A DNA stretch of 64,000 nucleotides, taken from Desulfobacterium sp. Its GTDB lineage: Bacteria; Desulfobacterota; Desulfobacteria; Desulfobacterales; Desulfobacteraceae. The notes below the pieces were generated by a model. The model made no database searches, had not been told where the DNA came from, and saw only the letters and a list, made by a program, of their open reading frames with translations. The stretch lies in contig JAEINR010000001.1 in assembly GCA_016342325.1 (NCBI GenBank), positions 62,001 to 126,000 on the forward strand, written 5' to 3'. Of this stretch, positions 17,018 to 26,842 are shown piece after piece. The first letter of the stretch is position 1; each line of letters starts with the position of its first letter. The position numbers and the translations under genes were made by a program.

Positions 17018-18076
17018 TCACGTATAGATGATCTTGAACGGAATGGGGGGATATTTCCAGACGGCGGGTTTGGGTAGAATCTGCTCCTCGGACACGGTGA
17101 GCCAGTTGGTGTCCAGTTTCAGCTCCCTGAGCCGTCCGCCCTCGGACGGCAGGGCATGGGGGGTATAGGCATAGACGACGTTGAATATGCACACCAAAAA
17201 CTTTCCCTCCCGGGCCACAACATAATTCTTGGTAAAGCTGGTCTGGCTGATGTTTGCTGATTTTGAGATCTCCCTCACCTCCTCCCGGGTAAACTTCACC
17301 AGGATCGACTTGGAGATGGAATCCTCATCAATCCGGAGCAATGCCCTTGACTCGCTGCTCCCCACGTATACCGTGGTGATGCCGGCAAGCTTCCGGAAGT
17401 ACTGGGCAGCGACAATGGCAGCGGTTCTCCTGCCACCCGCCATTACCGGCATCCCATAGTACTCAAAAAACTTCTTCTGGAAGTTCTCCGCATACTTGTC
17501 CCCCTTCTCATAGAGATCCTTGGAGATGTAGCGAAGATCCCGGGCCAGCTCCTCGGCCGCATCGGCAATAGGCCAGTCGATGCGCACATGAAAGTGGGTC
17601 AAAGCATACCTGTCCTGGGTTCCGGCCCGGGCATCCCGCTGGACCAACAATGCATAGTCCACCGGAAGCAGGGTTTTCATAAAGTCAAAGAACCCGTCGG
17701 TATCGATGTACTTTAGATTTCTGGGATACTCCTCTGCATCGGGAAAGTGCTTGTGCTTCACAAGATTGGTCTTTGTCGTCTTGTTGGCATCAAAGTAGCG
17801 GATGTACTTTTTGTGGCTCTCGTCCACATACTCCTCGCAGAAGAGCACCAGAAAAGAGTTTTGAGCCTCAAACTCGATGGAGGGGATCCTGGCCCTGGGT
17901 TTGAGTTCCCGGGTCTCTACAAAGGGATAGGGGGTCTTCTGACGCGTAAAATTGTTGTATGAATCGATGAGGGCGTACCCAAGGACAAACTGATCCATCT
18001 CATCCCGAAGCAACTCGTAATACGATCGCCTCAGCTTATCCTTTCGACTCAGTCGGTTTCGTGTGCAGCAGAACAT
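17018..18076 (-). CDS. Uncharacterised protein, 352 residues
   Basis: I do not recognise this protein. It starts MFCCTRNRLSRKDKLRRSYYELLRDEMDQFVLGYALIDSYN, and is rich in aromatic and charged residues. It has no signal peptide or membrane helix. A central YYGMPVMAGGRRTAAIVAAQYFRKLAGIT and later TREEVREISKSANISQTSFTKNYVVAREGKFLVCIFNVVYAYTPHALPSEGG look like a folded C-terminal domain. The segment REISKSANISQTSF could be a helix-turn-helix, but this is weak. The ATG at 18076 is chosen because AGGAG lies 5 nt upstream; a GTG at 18082 overlaps that site. It begins 11 nt after pgk and is probably co-transcribed with it, ending at the palindrome. Confidence 0.7.
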   Translation of the reverse strand: MFCCTRNRLSRKDKLRRSYYELLRDEMDQFVLGYALIDSYNNFTRQKTPYPFVETRELKPRARIPSIEFEAQNSFLVLFCEEYVDESHKKYIRYFDANKTTKTNLVKHKHFPDAEEYPRNLKYIDTDGFFDFMKTLLPVDYALLVQRDARAGTQDRYALTHFHVRIDWPIADAAEELARDLRYISKDLYEKGDKYAENFQKKFFEYYGMPVMAGGRRTAAIVAAQYFRKLAGITTVYVGSSESRALLRIDEDSISKSILVKFTREEVREISKSANISQTSFTKNYVVAREGKFLVCIFNVVYAYTPHALPSEGGRLRELKLDTNWLTVSEEQILPKPAVWKYPPIPFKIIYT

Positions 18077-18087
18077 CCCCACTCCTG

Positions 18088-19269
18088 TTACCTCCCCGTA
18101 AGCGCAGTCACCCCTGGCAGTTCGCGTCCCTCCATCAAGTGGAGAAAGGCACCGCCGCCGGTGGAAATATAACTCATTTTATCGGCCACCCCACACACCT
18201 TGACTGCAAGGCCTGTATCACCGCCGCCCACCACGGAAAAAGCCTTGGAACCGGCCACGGCATCGGCCACAGCCTTTGTTCCGTGACAGAACCGCTCCAT
18301 CTCGAACACCCCCATGGGGCCGTTCCAGACGATGGTGCCGGCGTCTTCCAGGGCCCTGGCAAACAGGGTGCCTGTTTCGGGCCCGATATCAAGGCCCATC
18401 CATGTGCCGGGAATGGCGTGAACACTCACCTCCCGTGTTTCGGCAGCAGCGTCGAACCGATCGGCCACCACCAGGTCCACGGGAAGGACAAGGTCAACTC
18501 CCCGCTCTTTGGCCTCTTCAATGATCAAGGCTGCGGTTCCCACAAGATCCGCTTCAATCATAGAGGCGCCGGTATCCATGCCCTGGGCCTTGAGAAAGGT
18601 ATTGGCCATGGCGCCGCCGATAATGAGCCTGTCAACATACTTAAGCATATTTTTAAGGGCGCCAAGCTTGCTTGAGACCTTGGCACCACCCACAATGGCC
18701 ACCAGGGGCCTTGATGGATTTTCAACCGAGTCTCGAAAGCAGTTCATCTCTTTTTCCAACAAAAATCCGGCACAGGCCTGGGGAGTAAACTCCGTGATGG
18801 CCACCACCGACGCCTGCTCCCTGTGGCTGACGGAAAAGGCGTTGTTGACAAAGACGTCGCACAGGGAGGCAAGTTTTCTTGCAAACTCCCTGTCGTTGGC
18901 GGTCTCTTCGCTGTAAAATCTAAGGTTTTCAAGAAGGAGAATCTCACCGTTACCAAGGGACGCAACCCGCTCTTCTACCCCGGGTCCCACGCAGTCATCA
19001 ACAAAGCCCACCGGCCGACCCAAAAGCTCGGAGAGCCTTTTTGCAGCAGGCGCAAGGCTTAAGGCCGCTACTCTTTTCCCCTTGGGCCTTCCCATATGGG
19101 AGGCAAGGATGATCTTCCCCCCCTTGTCGACAAGATGTTGGATCAGGGGCAAGGTCGCCCTTATCCTGTTATCATCGGCGATGTTCAGGTTCTCGTCCAG
19201 GGGCAGGTTGTAGTCCACCCTCACCAGAATCGTCTTGTCGTTAAGCTCAATATCTCTGACCGTTTTCAT
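18088..19269 (-). CDS. pgk: Phosphoglycerate kinase
   Basis: Interconverts 1,3-bisphosphoglycerate + ADP and 3-phosphoglycerate + ATP in glycolysis/gluconeogenesis. The 393-residue product has VRVDYNLPLDE near 17, SHMGRPKG near 58, LLENLRF, VAIVGGAKVSSKLGAL, GGAMANTFL and VVGGGDTGLAV. It ends with YISTGGGAFLHLMEGRELPGV, the normal order for a full PGK. Two positions differ from the common pattern: NDAF is NNAF (LCDVFVNNAFSVSHREQAS) and GGGDS is GGGDT. GGAGAGG precedes the ATG. It lies 122 nt after a small Cys-rich gene. Confidence 0.94.
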   Translation of the reverse strand: MKTVRDIELNDKTILVRVDYNLPLDENLNIADDNRIRATLPLIQHLVDKGGKIILASHMGRPKGKRVAALSLAPAAKRLSELLGRPVGFVDDCVGPGVEERVASLGNGEILLLENLRFYSEETANDREFARKLASLCDVFVNNAFSVSHREQASVVAITEFTPQACAGFLLEKEMNCFRDSVENPSRPLVAIVGGAKVSSKLGALKNMLKYVDRLIIGGAMANTFLKAQGMDTGASMIEADLVGTAALIIEEAKERGVDLVLPVDLVVADRFDAAAETREVSVHAIPGTWMGLDIGPETGTLFARALEDAGTIVWNGPMGVFEMERFCHGTKAVADAVAGSKAFSVVGGGDTGLAVKVCGVADKMSYISTGGGAFLHLMEGRELPGVTALTGR

Positions 19270-19391
19270 ATGCCTCTCCGGATTATCCCTCCAGGTTTTA
19301 TCATTATGCCCGGTTTTCCCAAACCCCGGTATTTTCGTATACTACTTCCAACCCGAAACAAAGTAAACACAAGAGTGTTACCCGTTTGAAA

Positions 19392-19655
19392 TCAAAACCG
19401 CTTTCTTGCCAGCTGCTTTTTCCGGGACCACCGTTGGAAAAAGTTCAGCATGCCCGCCTGCTCCCCCCGCTCGATGAGCTCCTCCTGAACCGTTATCCCC
19501 TTGATCCCGGCCATGGCGGCCCTGAGGCATTCGGTCTTGCAGGGACACTGGTACATACAATCGTCAGGCGTCTCTCGCAAGCCCCGATCACTCATGGGGA
19601 ACACCTTGTCAAGCACTCCGAAACAGCCAGGCCGTTCGCTTGTATCGTTATCCAT
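19392..19655 (-). CDS. Small cysteine-cluster protein coupled to radC
   Basis: An 87-residue hypothetical protein that I do not recognise. It starts [28 protein letters not shown] and carries four close cysteines in DDCMYQCPCKTECLRAAM, then a charged helical tail ending RWSRKKQLARKRF. The Cys cluster suggests metal or iron-sulfur binding (inference). Its ATG overlaps the radC stop (ATGGATAA), a classic coupling arrangement. The Cys pattern and the coupling make a random open frame unlikely. pgk follows 122 nt downstream. Confidence 0.65.
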   Translation of the reverse strand: MDNDTSERPGCFGVLDKVFPMSDRGLRETPDDCMYQCPCKTECLRAAMAGIKGITVQEELIERGEQAGMLNFFQRWSRKKQLARKRF

Positions 19656-20475
19656 GTTGAATGTCAAACTCCCTTCTGAATTCGGCAATAATGCCTTGGT
19701 CTGCAAAGCTATAAATACTCTCAGACCCGGTAATTACGTGCTCGTGTACGGTGATCCCCACATGGGCCAGGGCAAAGTAGAGCCGCTTTGTGATGGCAAT
19801 ATCCTCCCCCGAGGGCTGGGTGTCGCCCGACGGATGATTGTGGGCAAAGATCAGGGCCGCCGCCCTGTGGTCCAGGGCCCTGGCAATGACTTCCCTGGGA
19901 TAGACGGCAGAGGAGGTGAGGCTCCCCTGGAACAGGATTTCGCTTGCCAGTACCCGGTTCTTTGCATCCAGGAAAATTCCAACAAACACCTCCCTGGGCC
20001 GATGGCCGATGAACTGGTCAAGAAAGGAACGAAGATCACTGGAGTTCTTCAGGACCATCTTTGATTGGATCCGCTTTTCAAGAAAGCGATCGCTGGCCGC
20101 CTTGATAAGCCGGATTCCAAGCACATTGGAGGGGCCGATCCCTTTGACCCGGACCAGCTCCTCCACACTTGCCTCAAACACACCCTGGAGGGTCTTGAAT
20201 CGCTTTAACAGACCTTTTGCCCTGTCTTTACAATCCTGTCTTGGGGTGTTCAGGGTCAAGATAAGTTCGATCACTTCGTAATCGAGGAACCCCCCAAGAC
20301 CCCCCTCCAGGAAGCGCTGTCGCAGCCGCTGGCGATGACCTTTACCCTTGTGTTCCTTCGGGTCCTTCTGGGCCTTCGAGTTCTTCGGGTCCTTCGGGTC
20401 CTTCGGGTCCTTCGGGTCCTTCTGGGCCTTCGGGTCCTTCGAGTTCTTCGGATCCTTCTTGTCCTTCAGGTTCAT
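19648..20475 (-). CDS. radC: RadC-like JAB/MPN-domain protein
   Basis: RadC-family protein; the family has a DNA-related history, but its true function is unsettled. From the ATG at 20475 (GGAGAGG just upstream) the product has about 275 residues. The first about 40 are Lys/Asp/Pro repeats ([10 protein letters not shown]). The RadC core follows: [28 protein letters not shown], a helix-hairpin-helix ([14 protein letters not shown]), and the metalloprotease-like motif [21 protein letters not shown]. No start codon occurs between the gyrA stop (20342) and the core, so radC must begin inside gyrA and the two overlap by about 134 nt. An ATG at 20505 is an alternative start. The stop overlaps the next gene. 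Confidence 0.87.
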   Translation of the reverse strand: MNLKDKKDPKNSKDPKAQKDPKDPKDPKDPKNSKAQKDPKEHKGKGHRQRLRQRFLEGGLGGFLDYEVIELILTLNTPRQDCKDRAKGLLKRFKTLQGVFEASVEELVRVKGIGPSNVLGIRLIKAASDRFLEKRIQSKMVLKNSSDLRSFLDQFIGHRPREVFVGIFLDAKNRVLASEILFQGSLTSSAVYPREVIARALDHRAAALIFAHNHPSGDTQPSGEDIAITKRLYFALAHVGITVHEHVITGSESIYSFADQGIIAEFRREFDIQHG

Positions 20476-22963
20476 GGTCCTCTCCACGGTCACCGGATTC
20501 GGCATCGTCAAAGCTCTCTGACTCTTCCTTGTCCTCCTTGTCCTCCTCGGGCAGCCTTGCGGCCCCGATGAGCTTCTCACCGACGCTCAGGTTGATGAGC
20601 TTCACCCCCTGGGTGTTACGGCTGATGACCGAAATATCCCTGAGGCCGGTCCGGATCAGCTTGCCCTTGTCCGTGACCAGCATGAGTTCGTCCTCATCCC
20701 CCACAAGCAGAAGCGAGACCATCTTTCCGTTCCTCTCGGAGGTGCGGATGGAGAAAACCCCCTTCCCTCCCCTGGTCTGGGTGCGGTACTCCTCAATGTT
20801 GCTTCGTTTTCCATAACCGTTTTCGGTGACGGTCAGAAGGGTGTAACCGTGGTTCTGCACCTCCATACCGACCACTTTGGAACCTGGATCAATCCGCATC
20901 CCCCTGACGCCCATGGAGCCCCTGGCCGTGGCCCGGACATTGCCCTCATGGAACCGGATCACCTTTCCGCCTTCGCTGCCCAGAAAGATGTCCGTGTCTC
21001 CATCGGTGATCCCTGCCGCGATCAACTCGTCTTCCTCGGCAAGCTTGATACCGATGAGACCGCCGGATCGGGGCCTTGAGTAGGCCATGAGGTCGGTTTT
21101 CTTGACCCGGCCGAGCTTGGTGGCCATAACCACGTATTTGCCTTCGACAAAATCAGGCACCGTGAGCACCGTGGCAAGCTTCTCCCCCTCGTCAAAGTTG
21201 AGCAGGTTGACAATGGCCTTGCCAAGGCTGGTCCTGCCTGCCATGGGAAGCTGGTATACCTTGGACTGGTACACCTTGCCGAAATTGGTAATAAAGAGAA
21301 AGGTGTGGTGGGTAGAGGCAACGAACAGATGCTCAACAAAATCCTCATCCTTGGTGCCCATGGCGGTCTTGCCCCGCCCTCCCCTGTGCTGGCTGGCATA
21401 AAGGGTGATGGGATTTCGCTTGATATAGCCGCTTCGGGTCACGGTGACCACCATATCCTCTTCGGCGATCAGATCTTCGATGCCGATCTCTCCGGTGGCC
21501 TCGACGATCTTTGTCCGCCGGGGATCATTGTATTCATCCGTAAGCTCGTTGAGCTCCTCTTTGATGATTCCCCTGACCACCTCATCGCTCTCAAGGATCT
21601 CCTTGTACCAAGCAAGATCCTTCAACAGCTGGGCGTACTCCTCGTTAATCTTGTCCCGCTCAAGACCTGTGAGCCTTTGGAGGCGCATCTCAAGGATGGC
21701 CTGGGCCTGTATAATTGTGAAATCAAAGCTCTGCACAAGCCCGGTCTTTGCCTCTTCCGGGGAGCGGGAGGCCCGGATCAGGGCCACGACCTTGTCAAGG
21801 TTGTCCAAGGCCTTGATCAGCCCCTCCAGGATATGGGCGCGCTCCTGGGCCTTTCTCTGGTCAAAAATGGTCCGCCGGATGATCACGGAGCGCCGGTGAT
21901 TGATGAAATGCTCCAGGAGTTCCTTGAGCGTAAAGAGCTCGGGGCGGCTGTTGATAACGGCTAGAAAGATGATACCGAAACTTGAGCGCATGTTGGTGTG
22001 CTTGTATAGCTGGTTGATCACCACCTCTGCCATCTGATCCCGCTTGAGGCCGATGGCGATCCGCATGCCGTCGCGGTCGGATTCATCCCTCACAAAGGAG
22101 GCGCCCTCGATCACCTTTGCCCGCATGAGCTCGGCAATCTTCTCCACAAGCTTTGCCTTGTTCACCTGGTAGGGCAGCTCGGTCACGACAATGGTCTCCG
22201 CCTTTGTCTTGGAGTTCTCCTCCACCTCCACCTTTGCCCGGACCGAAATGATGCCCCGGCCGGTGGTGTAGGCGTCGTGTATCCCCTTTGTTCCGAAGAT
22301 ATGGCCATGGGTGGGAAAATCAGGCCCTGGAATATGCTCCATCAGTTCCGGAATCGTGATGTTGGGGTTGTCCAGAAGGGCGATCAATCCCTGGACAACC
22401 TCTCCAATGTTGTGGGGAGGAATGTTGGTGGTCATACCCACGGCAATACCGGAGGAGCCGTTCACCAGAAGGGCTGGAAATTTTGTCGGAAGCACTGAGG
22501 GTTCGCCCAGGGTCTCATCGTAGTTGGGCGTCCAGTCAACCGTCTCTTTTTCAAGATCGGCCAGCATCAGGTGGGCGATCTTCTTCATCCGGATTTCGGT
22601 ATACCTCATGGCGGCCGGAGAGTCGCCGTCCACGGATCCGAAGTTGCCCTGGCCGTCCACAAGGGTGTAGCGAAGGGAAAAACTCTGGGCCATACGGACG
22701 ATGGTGTCGTACACGGCAGTATCACCATGGGGATGATACTTACCGATGACATCACCGACAATACGGGCGGATTTTTTATAGGGTTTGTTCCAGTCGTTTC
22801 TCAGCTCACGCATGGCAAAGAGCACACGCCTGTGAACCGGTTTTAACCCGTCCCTGACATCGGGAAGGGCCCTTCCAATGATTACACTCATGGCATATTC
22901 GAGATAGGATTTCTTCATCTCCGTCTCGATGCTGATCGTATTGGTATTGTCTTGATTTAGCAT
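20342..22963 (-). CDS. gyrA: DNA gyrase subunit A
   Basis: Breakage-rejoining subunit of DNA gyrase (negative supercoiling). The 873-residue product starts [48 protein letters not shown]. It has the catalytic Tyr121 (AAMRYTEIR), the quinolone-region [10 protein letters not shown] with Thr at the position of E. coli Ser83, and a C-terminal beta-pinwheel with the GyrA-box variant QHRGGRG. The last about 70 residues are an acidic, repetitive tail ([12 protein letters not shown], then GPEGPEG) that overlaps radC. AAGGA lies 7 nt before the ATG, which overlaps the stop of the upstream permease gene (ATGCTAA). Confidence 0.96.
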   Translation of the reverse strand: MLNQDNTNTISIETEMKKSYLEYAMSVIIGRALPDVRDGLKPVHRRVLFAMRELRNDWNKPYKKSARIVGDVIGKYHPHGDTAVYDTIVRMAQSFSLRYTLVDGQGNFGSVDGDSPAAMRYTEIRMKKIAHLMLADLEKETVDWTPNYDETLGEPSVLPTKFPALLVNGSSGIAVGMTTNIPPHNIGEVVQGLIALLDNPNITIPELMEHIPGPDFPTHGHIFGTKGIHDAYTTGRGIISVRAKVEVEENSKTKAETIVVTELPYQVNKAKLVEKIAELMRAKVIEGASFVRDESDRDGMRIAIGLKRDQMAEVVINQLYKHTNMRSSFGIIFLAVINSRPELFTLKELLEHFINHRRSVIIRRTIFDQRKAQERAHILEGLIKALDNLDKVVALIRASRSPEEAKTGLVQSFDFTIIQAQAILEMRLQRLTGLERDKINEEYAQLLKDLAWYKEILESDEVVRGIIKEELNELTDEYNDPRRTKIVEATGEIGIEDLIAEEDMVVTVTRSGYIKRNPITLYASQHRGGRGKTAMGTKDEDFVEHLFVASTHHTFLFITNFGKVYQSKVYQLPMAGRTSLGKAIVNLLNFDEGEKLATVLTVPDFVEGKYVVMATKLGRVKKTDLMAYSRPRSGGLIGIKLAEEDELIAAGITDGDTDIFLGSEGGKVIRFHEGNVRATARGSMGVRGMRIDPGSKVVGMEVQNHGYTLLTVTENGYGKRSNIEEYRTQTRGGKGVFSIRTSERNGKMVSLLLVGDEDELMLVTDKGKLIRTGLRDISVISRNTQGVKLINLSVGEKLIGAARLPEEDKEDKEESESFDDAESGDRGEDHEPEGQEGSEELEGPEGPEGPEGPEGPEGPEELEGPEGPEGTQG
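20355..20467 (-). repeat. 9-nt tandem repeat read in two frames (gyrA tail and radC head)
   Basis: About a dozen imperfect copies of a 9-nt unit (GGACCCGAA on the minus strand). In the gyrA frame it encodes [10 protein letters not shown]; in the radC frame it encodes DPKDPKDPK. Because the unit is three codons long, copy-number changes keep both frames open. Confidence 0.9.
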
Positions 22964-24150
22964 GAACTATCCTTCTTAATATTCTCTTTGACTCTGTCAG
23001 GTTCCACAAGAACCTGAAAATTTGCAAAATAGATATCGGCCAGGGTCAGAAAAAGCGTTATTACCAGCGGGCCGTAAATGATTCCCAGGATGCCGTAGAG
23101 TTGGAGTCCTCCGATAATGGCAAAAAAAACGATCAAGGGGTGCATCTTTACCCTGTCTCCGACAACCTTGGGCTTGAACATGTATTCAATACCCCAGGAG
23201 AGGAGCGCATAGAAAATCATAAGGCCGATCCCGGCCGCCACCCTCTGTTTGAGCATGAGCAAGAGTCCCGCCGGAATCAGCACAACGCCGACACCCAAAA
23301 TGGGCAGAAAGGCGAGAAACCCCATGATCACTCCCCAGAGAAAAGGCGAGCCAAGGTCTAACATAAAAAAAGCGATCCCGCCCAGCACCCCCTGTATCAA
23401 TCCGCCAAGGCCGTTTCCGATGAGTACGGCCCCTGCCATCTCCTTGAACTTACAGAAGAGCTTTTCATTGTGCTCGTCTGCCAGGGGGGAGAGATCATAG
23501 ATGTAATGGACAAACCGTGTGCCATCGATGAACAGGTAAAAGACGACAATGAGCATAAGACAGAAGTAGAAAACGATCTTAAACACATTGGAGGCAATAA
23601 AACTTGCCTGCTGAAACAGGTAGAGCCCCACCACTCGTCCAAGTTCGGAGATCGGTTTTACCAGTTCTTCCCAGGAAAAGGAGAGATCGAACCCCATGGT
23701 GGAAAGCAACTGGTTGACCCGTTCCAGGGCATGGGTGTTTTCAAGGGCCTGTTTGATCTGGTTGCTCAGCACAGCACTCTTTGCCATTAAATAGAGGTCA
23801 TAGGCCTCCTTGGAAAGAACCCCCACAAAAAGAAGCACCGGAACCAGGACCACAAAAAAGATAAGGACGCAGGTTATCATGGATGCCAGGGTGGGTTTTA
23901 GCCGCTTCAGGAAAAGGGTGTTGACCGAAGCAAAGATACCGGTAACGACCAAGGCCATGACAATGGTGTCAAAAAAGGGGGCAATTAGCTTCCCGGCAAG
24001 CACCAGGGAGACGGAAAAGAGAACCAGAAAAAAGAAAAAAACCGCTTTTTCAGAAGGACTCTGTCCCAAAACGTCACCACCGCTGTTATAGGAAGCCCCT
24101 TCCCCAAGGAGAACGGTGTACTTCCTGTTTATAAACCTGCCCCAAACCAC
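22957..24150 (-). CDS. AI-2E/PerM-family membrane transporter
   Basis: Polytopic inner-membrane protein of the AI-2E exporter-like (PerM/YdiK) family; substrates vary and cannot be told here. The product (up to 397 residues) has two early helices ([38 protein letters not shown]) and a third ([22 protein letters not shown]). A soluble stretch of about 90 residues follows, then more helices with [28 protein letters not shown] and [29 protein letters not shown], the conserved C-terminal pattern. The start is uncertain: GTG at 24150 lacks a ribosome site, and a TTG near residue 28 (LGQSPSEK) is possible. The stop overlaps the gyrA start by 7 nt. Confidence 0.82.
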   Translation of the reverse strand: MVWGRFINRKYTVLLGEGASYNSGGDVLGQSPSEKAVFFFFLVLFSVSLVLAGKLIAPFFDTIVMALVVTGIFASVNTLFLKRLKPTLASMITCVLIFFVVLVPVLLFVGVLSKEAYDLYLMAKSAVLSNQIKQALENTHALERVNQLLSTMGFDLSFSWEELVKPISELGRVVGLYLFQQASFIASNVFKIVFYFCLMLIVVFYLFIDGTRFVHYIYDLSPLADEHNEKLFCKFKEMAGAVLIGNGLGGLIQGVLGGIAFFMLDLGSPFLWGVIMGFLAFLPILGVGVVLIPAGLLLMLKQRVAAGIGLMIFYALLSWGIEYMFKPKVVGDRVKMHPLIVFFAIIGGLQLYGILGIIYGPLVITLFLTLADIYFANFQVLVEPDRVKENIKKDSSC

Positions 24151-24272
24151 GCCCGGGATCTATTTCGTGACTTACCACGTCTTCTTTTCGAATCTTCCGG
24201 TTTGCTGCAGCCCGCGACCCAAGGGGAGTGTTTAACACCTGAGAATTCAGCGACTCAAAAGATAAGCAACAA

Positions 24273-24301
24273 GGGCTCGGGCAAATGCGTTGTCCAAGCC
24301 C
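24273..24301 (-). terminator. Hairpin after the small membrane-protein gene, weak terminator candidate
   Basis: GGGCTCGG (24273-24280) pairs with CCAAGCCC (24294-24301) through an 8-bp stem with one G-U pair and a 13-nt loop. On the minus strand it follows the stop of the 51-residue gene and is followed by a T-rich but not uninterrupted run. The rest of the spacer 24151-24585 holds only that small gene. Confidence 0.35.
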
Positions 24302-24316
24302 CCTGTGTTCGATTGT

Positions 24317-24472
24317 CTATTTCCCCAAACACCCTATTGCGGCAAGGAGGAGAAGCGCTTCATATATGATGACCTGTGTAAAGCTGCCAAAAAAGTGGTA
24401 AACGATTCCCCCGCCCATAATTGCAGGCACTGCAGTGAAGACCATTATTGCGATTTTTCTGCTGATATCCAT
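24317..24472 (-). CDS. Small two-helix membrane protein, 51 residues
   Basis: Translation of the minus strand from the ATG at 24472 gives MDISRKIAIMVFTAVPAIMG, GGIVYHFFGSFTQVIIYEAL, LLLAAIGCLGK. It has two hydrophobic helices (about 6-25 and 33-48) and a positive N-terminus, so an inner-membrane protein is likely. AAAGAGGTG lies 8 nt before the ATG. It lies 114 nt after the thiolase on the same strand and ends before a hairpin. I do not recognise a family. The plus-strand open frame over the same bases has no ribosome site. Confidence 0.55.
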   Translation of the reverse strand: MDISRKIAIMVFTAVPAIMGGGIVYHFFGSFTQVIIYEALLLLAAIGCLGK

Positions 24473-24585
24473 AATTAAAACACCTCTCTTTTCCCTTCAG
24501 ATCCGGTTTGACAAACATTCGAAAAAATCAACCTATTTTTTACCACTTGAACGGCGCCAAGTAAAGGAAAAAACCATCGTCTCCG

Positions 24586-25863
24586 CTATCGTTCGATGAT
24601 CATTCCCATGCCCAGTCCGCCGCCGATACACATGGAGATGAGCCCTGTGCCATACCCTTTTCTCTTCATCTGGTTGATGGCCGTGACCATCTGCCTGGCG
24701 CCGGTGCATCCGATGGGGTGTCCCAGGGAGATTCCGCTGCCCAGTTCATTGGGTTTTTCAATGTCAAGCCCAAGCTCCCGCATGCAGCCAATGGCCTGGG
24801 CGGCAAAGGCTTCGTTCAGCTCCACAAGATCGATATCATCCATGGTCATACCGGTGCGTTTAAACAGTTTTCTCACCGCAGGCACAGGTCCCAGCCCCAT
24901 ATAGGCGGGATCAAGGCCACCGGAAGCAGCCCCCTTAACGGAAGCCAGAATCTCCAACCCCATCTCCTCGGCCTTCTCCCGACTCATGAGAAGAACAGCG
25001 GCTGCGCCGTCATTAATCCCCGACGCATTGCCGGCCGTGACGCTGCCGTCCTTTTTAAACGCGGGCCTGAGCTTGCCGAGCTTCTCCAGACTGGTTTCCA
25101 TGGGACGCTCATCCGTGTCCACCAGGGTCTCTTTCCTTCTGACCATCACCGGCACCGGAACAATCTCGCCTGCAAAGGTGCCGTCCTGAACCGCCCCAAA
25201 TGCCCGGGAATGACTCAAGGCCGCCAGCTCATCCTGCTCTTGGCGGGTGATGCCGTATTTTGCAACGATATTCTCGGCCGTCAGCCCCATGTGGTAGCCG
25301 TAGAAGATCTCGTACAGGCCGTCATAGACCATGAGATCCCGGACCTCCCCCGTACCGGTGAGCTCCATGCGATGGCCCCACCTGGCCTTGGGAAGGGCCA
25401 TGGGCGCATTACTCATGCTCTCCTGGCCGCCGGCAACAACCACGTCGGCGTCGCCGGCCATGATGGACTGGGCCGCCAGGGAAATGGCCTTGAGGCCGGA
25501 GCCACATATTTTGTTCACGGTAAAAGCCGTGGTCTGCCGGGGAATGCCGGCTGCGATCATGGCCTGCCGGGCTGTGTTCTGCCCCTGGCCCGCCTGGAGC
25601 ACATTCCCCATGATCACCTCGTCGATGACCACGGGTGCAAGACCGTCATCATAGTCATACCCTTGCTTCTCAAGATCTATCATGCCCTGGCCGTCCAGGG
25701 AGTCCGGACCAAAATTTTCCCCGGCCACAGGCCTTAGACCCGTGCGTTTCAAAAGATCCTTCATTACGATGGAACCTAGTTCAACAACAGACACACTCTT
25801 CAAAGAACCGCCAAAAGAACCCACCGGTGTTCTCACGCCACCTACGATCACAACCTCTCTCAT
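24586..25863 (-). CDS. Acetyl-CoA C-acetyltransferase (thiolase)
   Basis: Condenses or cleaves acyl-CoA (acetoacetyl-CoA with two acetyl-CoA, or longer chains). The 425-residue product starts [24 protein letters not shown]. It has the acyl-accepting Cys120 ([12 protein letters not shown]), [38 protein letters not shown] with the catalytic His, and the second Cys in [12 protein letters not shown]. It is about 30 residues longer than the common 392-395. The extra is an insertion at about 45-75 ([19 protein letters not shown]), before the usual [14 protein letters not shown] precedes the ATG. It is divergent from the NRDE gene. Biosynthetic versus degradative use is not decided by sequence. Confidence 0.92.
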   Translation of the reverse strand: MREVVIVGGVRTPVGSFGGSLKSVSVVELGSIVMKDLLKRTGLRPVAGENFGPDSLDGQGMIDLEKQGYDYDDGLAPVVIDEVIMGNVLQAGQGQNTARQAMIAAGIPRQTTAFTVNKICGSGLKAISLAAQSIMAGDADVVVAGGQESMSNAPMALPKARWGHRMELTGTGEVRDLMVYDGLYEIFYGYHMGLTAENIVAKYGITRQEQDELAALSHSRAFGAVQDGTFAGEIVPVPVMVRRKETLVDTDERPMETSLEKLGKLRPAFKKDGSVTAGNASGINDGAAAVLLMSREKAEEMGLEILASVKGAASGGLDPAYMGLGPVPAVRKLFKRTGMTMDDIDLVELNEAFAAQAIGCMRELGLDIEKPNELGSGISLGHPIGCTGARQMVTAINQMKRKGYGTGLISMCIGGGLGMGMIIER

Positions 25864-25992
25864 GTCAATGCCTCCTGATTGTTGATTTTATCTTTTTTTT
25901 CCACTATATCTTACGCTCAAACCCATACGAAAATGGATAGTTTAACCTACAATCCATAGCAAAAAGAAATTTCAAACACAAGGGATTATATC

Positions 25993-26793
25993 ATGTGCCT
26001 GATCCTGATCGCCCACAAGCCCGACCCTTTGAAACGGTTGATTATCGCAGCCAACAGGGATGAATTTTTAGCCCGCCCCACACAGGCCATGCACTTCTGG
26101 GAAGACCACCCGGACATACTTGCCGGAAAGGACCTTGTTGGTGGCGGCACCTGGCTCGGCATGAATAAAAACGGCAGATTCGCAGCCCTCACCAACTACA
26201 GGGATCCATCCGCCCAAAAGCCGGACCCTCCGTCCAGGGGAACCATCATCACCGACTATCTTGATTCCCGCCTCCCCCCCAAGGCGTTCATCGACGAGCT
26301 CAAAAAGGGATCCCACAGGTTCAACGGCTTCAATCTCCTTATCGGGAACCGGGACACCCTCTACTGGTTCTCCAACATGGCCCCGGAAGCAAAACAGCTC
26401 CCCCCCGGGATCTACGGCGTGAGCAACCACCTCCTGGACACCCCCTGGCCCAAGGTAAGCAAGGGCAAAAAGGCCCTTGCTACCGTTCTGGCCCAAGAAA
26501 AAAAATTCACCATGGCCCCATTATTTTCCATGCTGGCCGACACGAAGACACCATTGGACAACGCGTTGCCGGACACCGGGGTCGGTAAAGAATGGGAACG
26601 AATTCTCGGCCCCATTTTCATCAATAGCCCAGCCTACGGCACCCGGGCATCCACAGTGATTGTGATGGATGAAAAAGGAGCGGTTGACGTTTGTGAACGA
26701 AGTTTTAACAGGAAAAATAATCGTGAATACAGCGAGGAGGGATTTTCTTTTCAGACACAACCCGGAACCGGGACCGCAAGCGGTGCTTTATAA
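25993..26793 (+). CDS. NRDE-family protein (TANGO2-like)
   Basis: Member of the NRDE/TANGO2 family, whose biochemical role is poorly defined. The 266-residue product starts MCLILIAHKPDPLKRLIIAANRDEFLARPTQAMHFW, with Cys2 and the name-giving NRDE motif at 21-24. DILAGKDLVGGGTWLGMNKNGRFAALTNYR and GIYGVSNHLLDTPWPKV follow, all typical. The fold is NTN-hydrolase-like, and Cys2 would be the nucleophile after Met removal (inference). AAGGG precedes the ATG. The gene is a single plus-strand island between minus-strand neighbours and converges on rarA. Confidence 0.85.
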   Translation: MCLILIAHKPDPLKRLIIAANRDEFLARPTQAMHFWEDHPDILAGKDLVGGGTWLGMNKNGRFAALTNYRDPSAQKPDPPSRGTIITDYLDSRLPPKAFIDELKKGSHRFNGFNLLIGNRDTLYWFSNMAPEAKQLPPGIYGVSNHLLDTPWPKVSKGKKALATVLAQEKKFTMAPLFSMLADTKTPLDNALPDTGVGKEWERILGPIFINSPAYGTRASTVIVMDEKGAVDVCERSFNRKNNREYSEEGFSFQTQPGTGTASGAL

Positions 26794-26837
26794 AATAAGG
26801 TGAACAGAAATAGCGCCGAACCTTGGTTCCGGGTTGT
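26757..26837. terminator. 13-bp inverted repeat across convergent gene ends
   Basis: ACAACCCGGAACC (26757-26769) is exactly complementary to GGTTCCGGGTTGT (26825-26837), spanning the end of the NRDE gene and the 49-nt gap to rarA. A small ACCGC/GCGGT hairpin lies between. It could act as a two-way terminator; the large loop makes this uncertain. Confidence 0.35.
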
Positions 26838-26842
26838 CCAAG

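Noticed and set aside
20341-20470. CRISPR-like array from short tandem repeats
   Set aside because: Units are 9 nt without spacers and lie inside two coding frames.
20335-20571. Leu/Val/Arg repeat frame on the plus strand over the 9-nt repeat
   Set aside because: Low-complexity reading of the repeat in a third frame; no start signals.
24290-24478. Plus-strand open frame with several Cys (62 codons)
   Set aside because: Starts at TTG without a ribosome site; the opposite strand has a better small membrane-protein gene with ATG and AGAGGTG.
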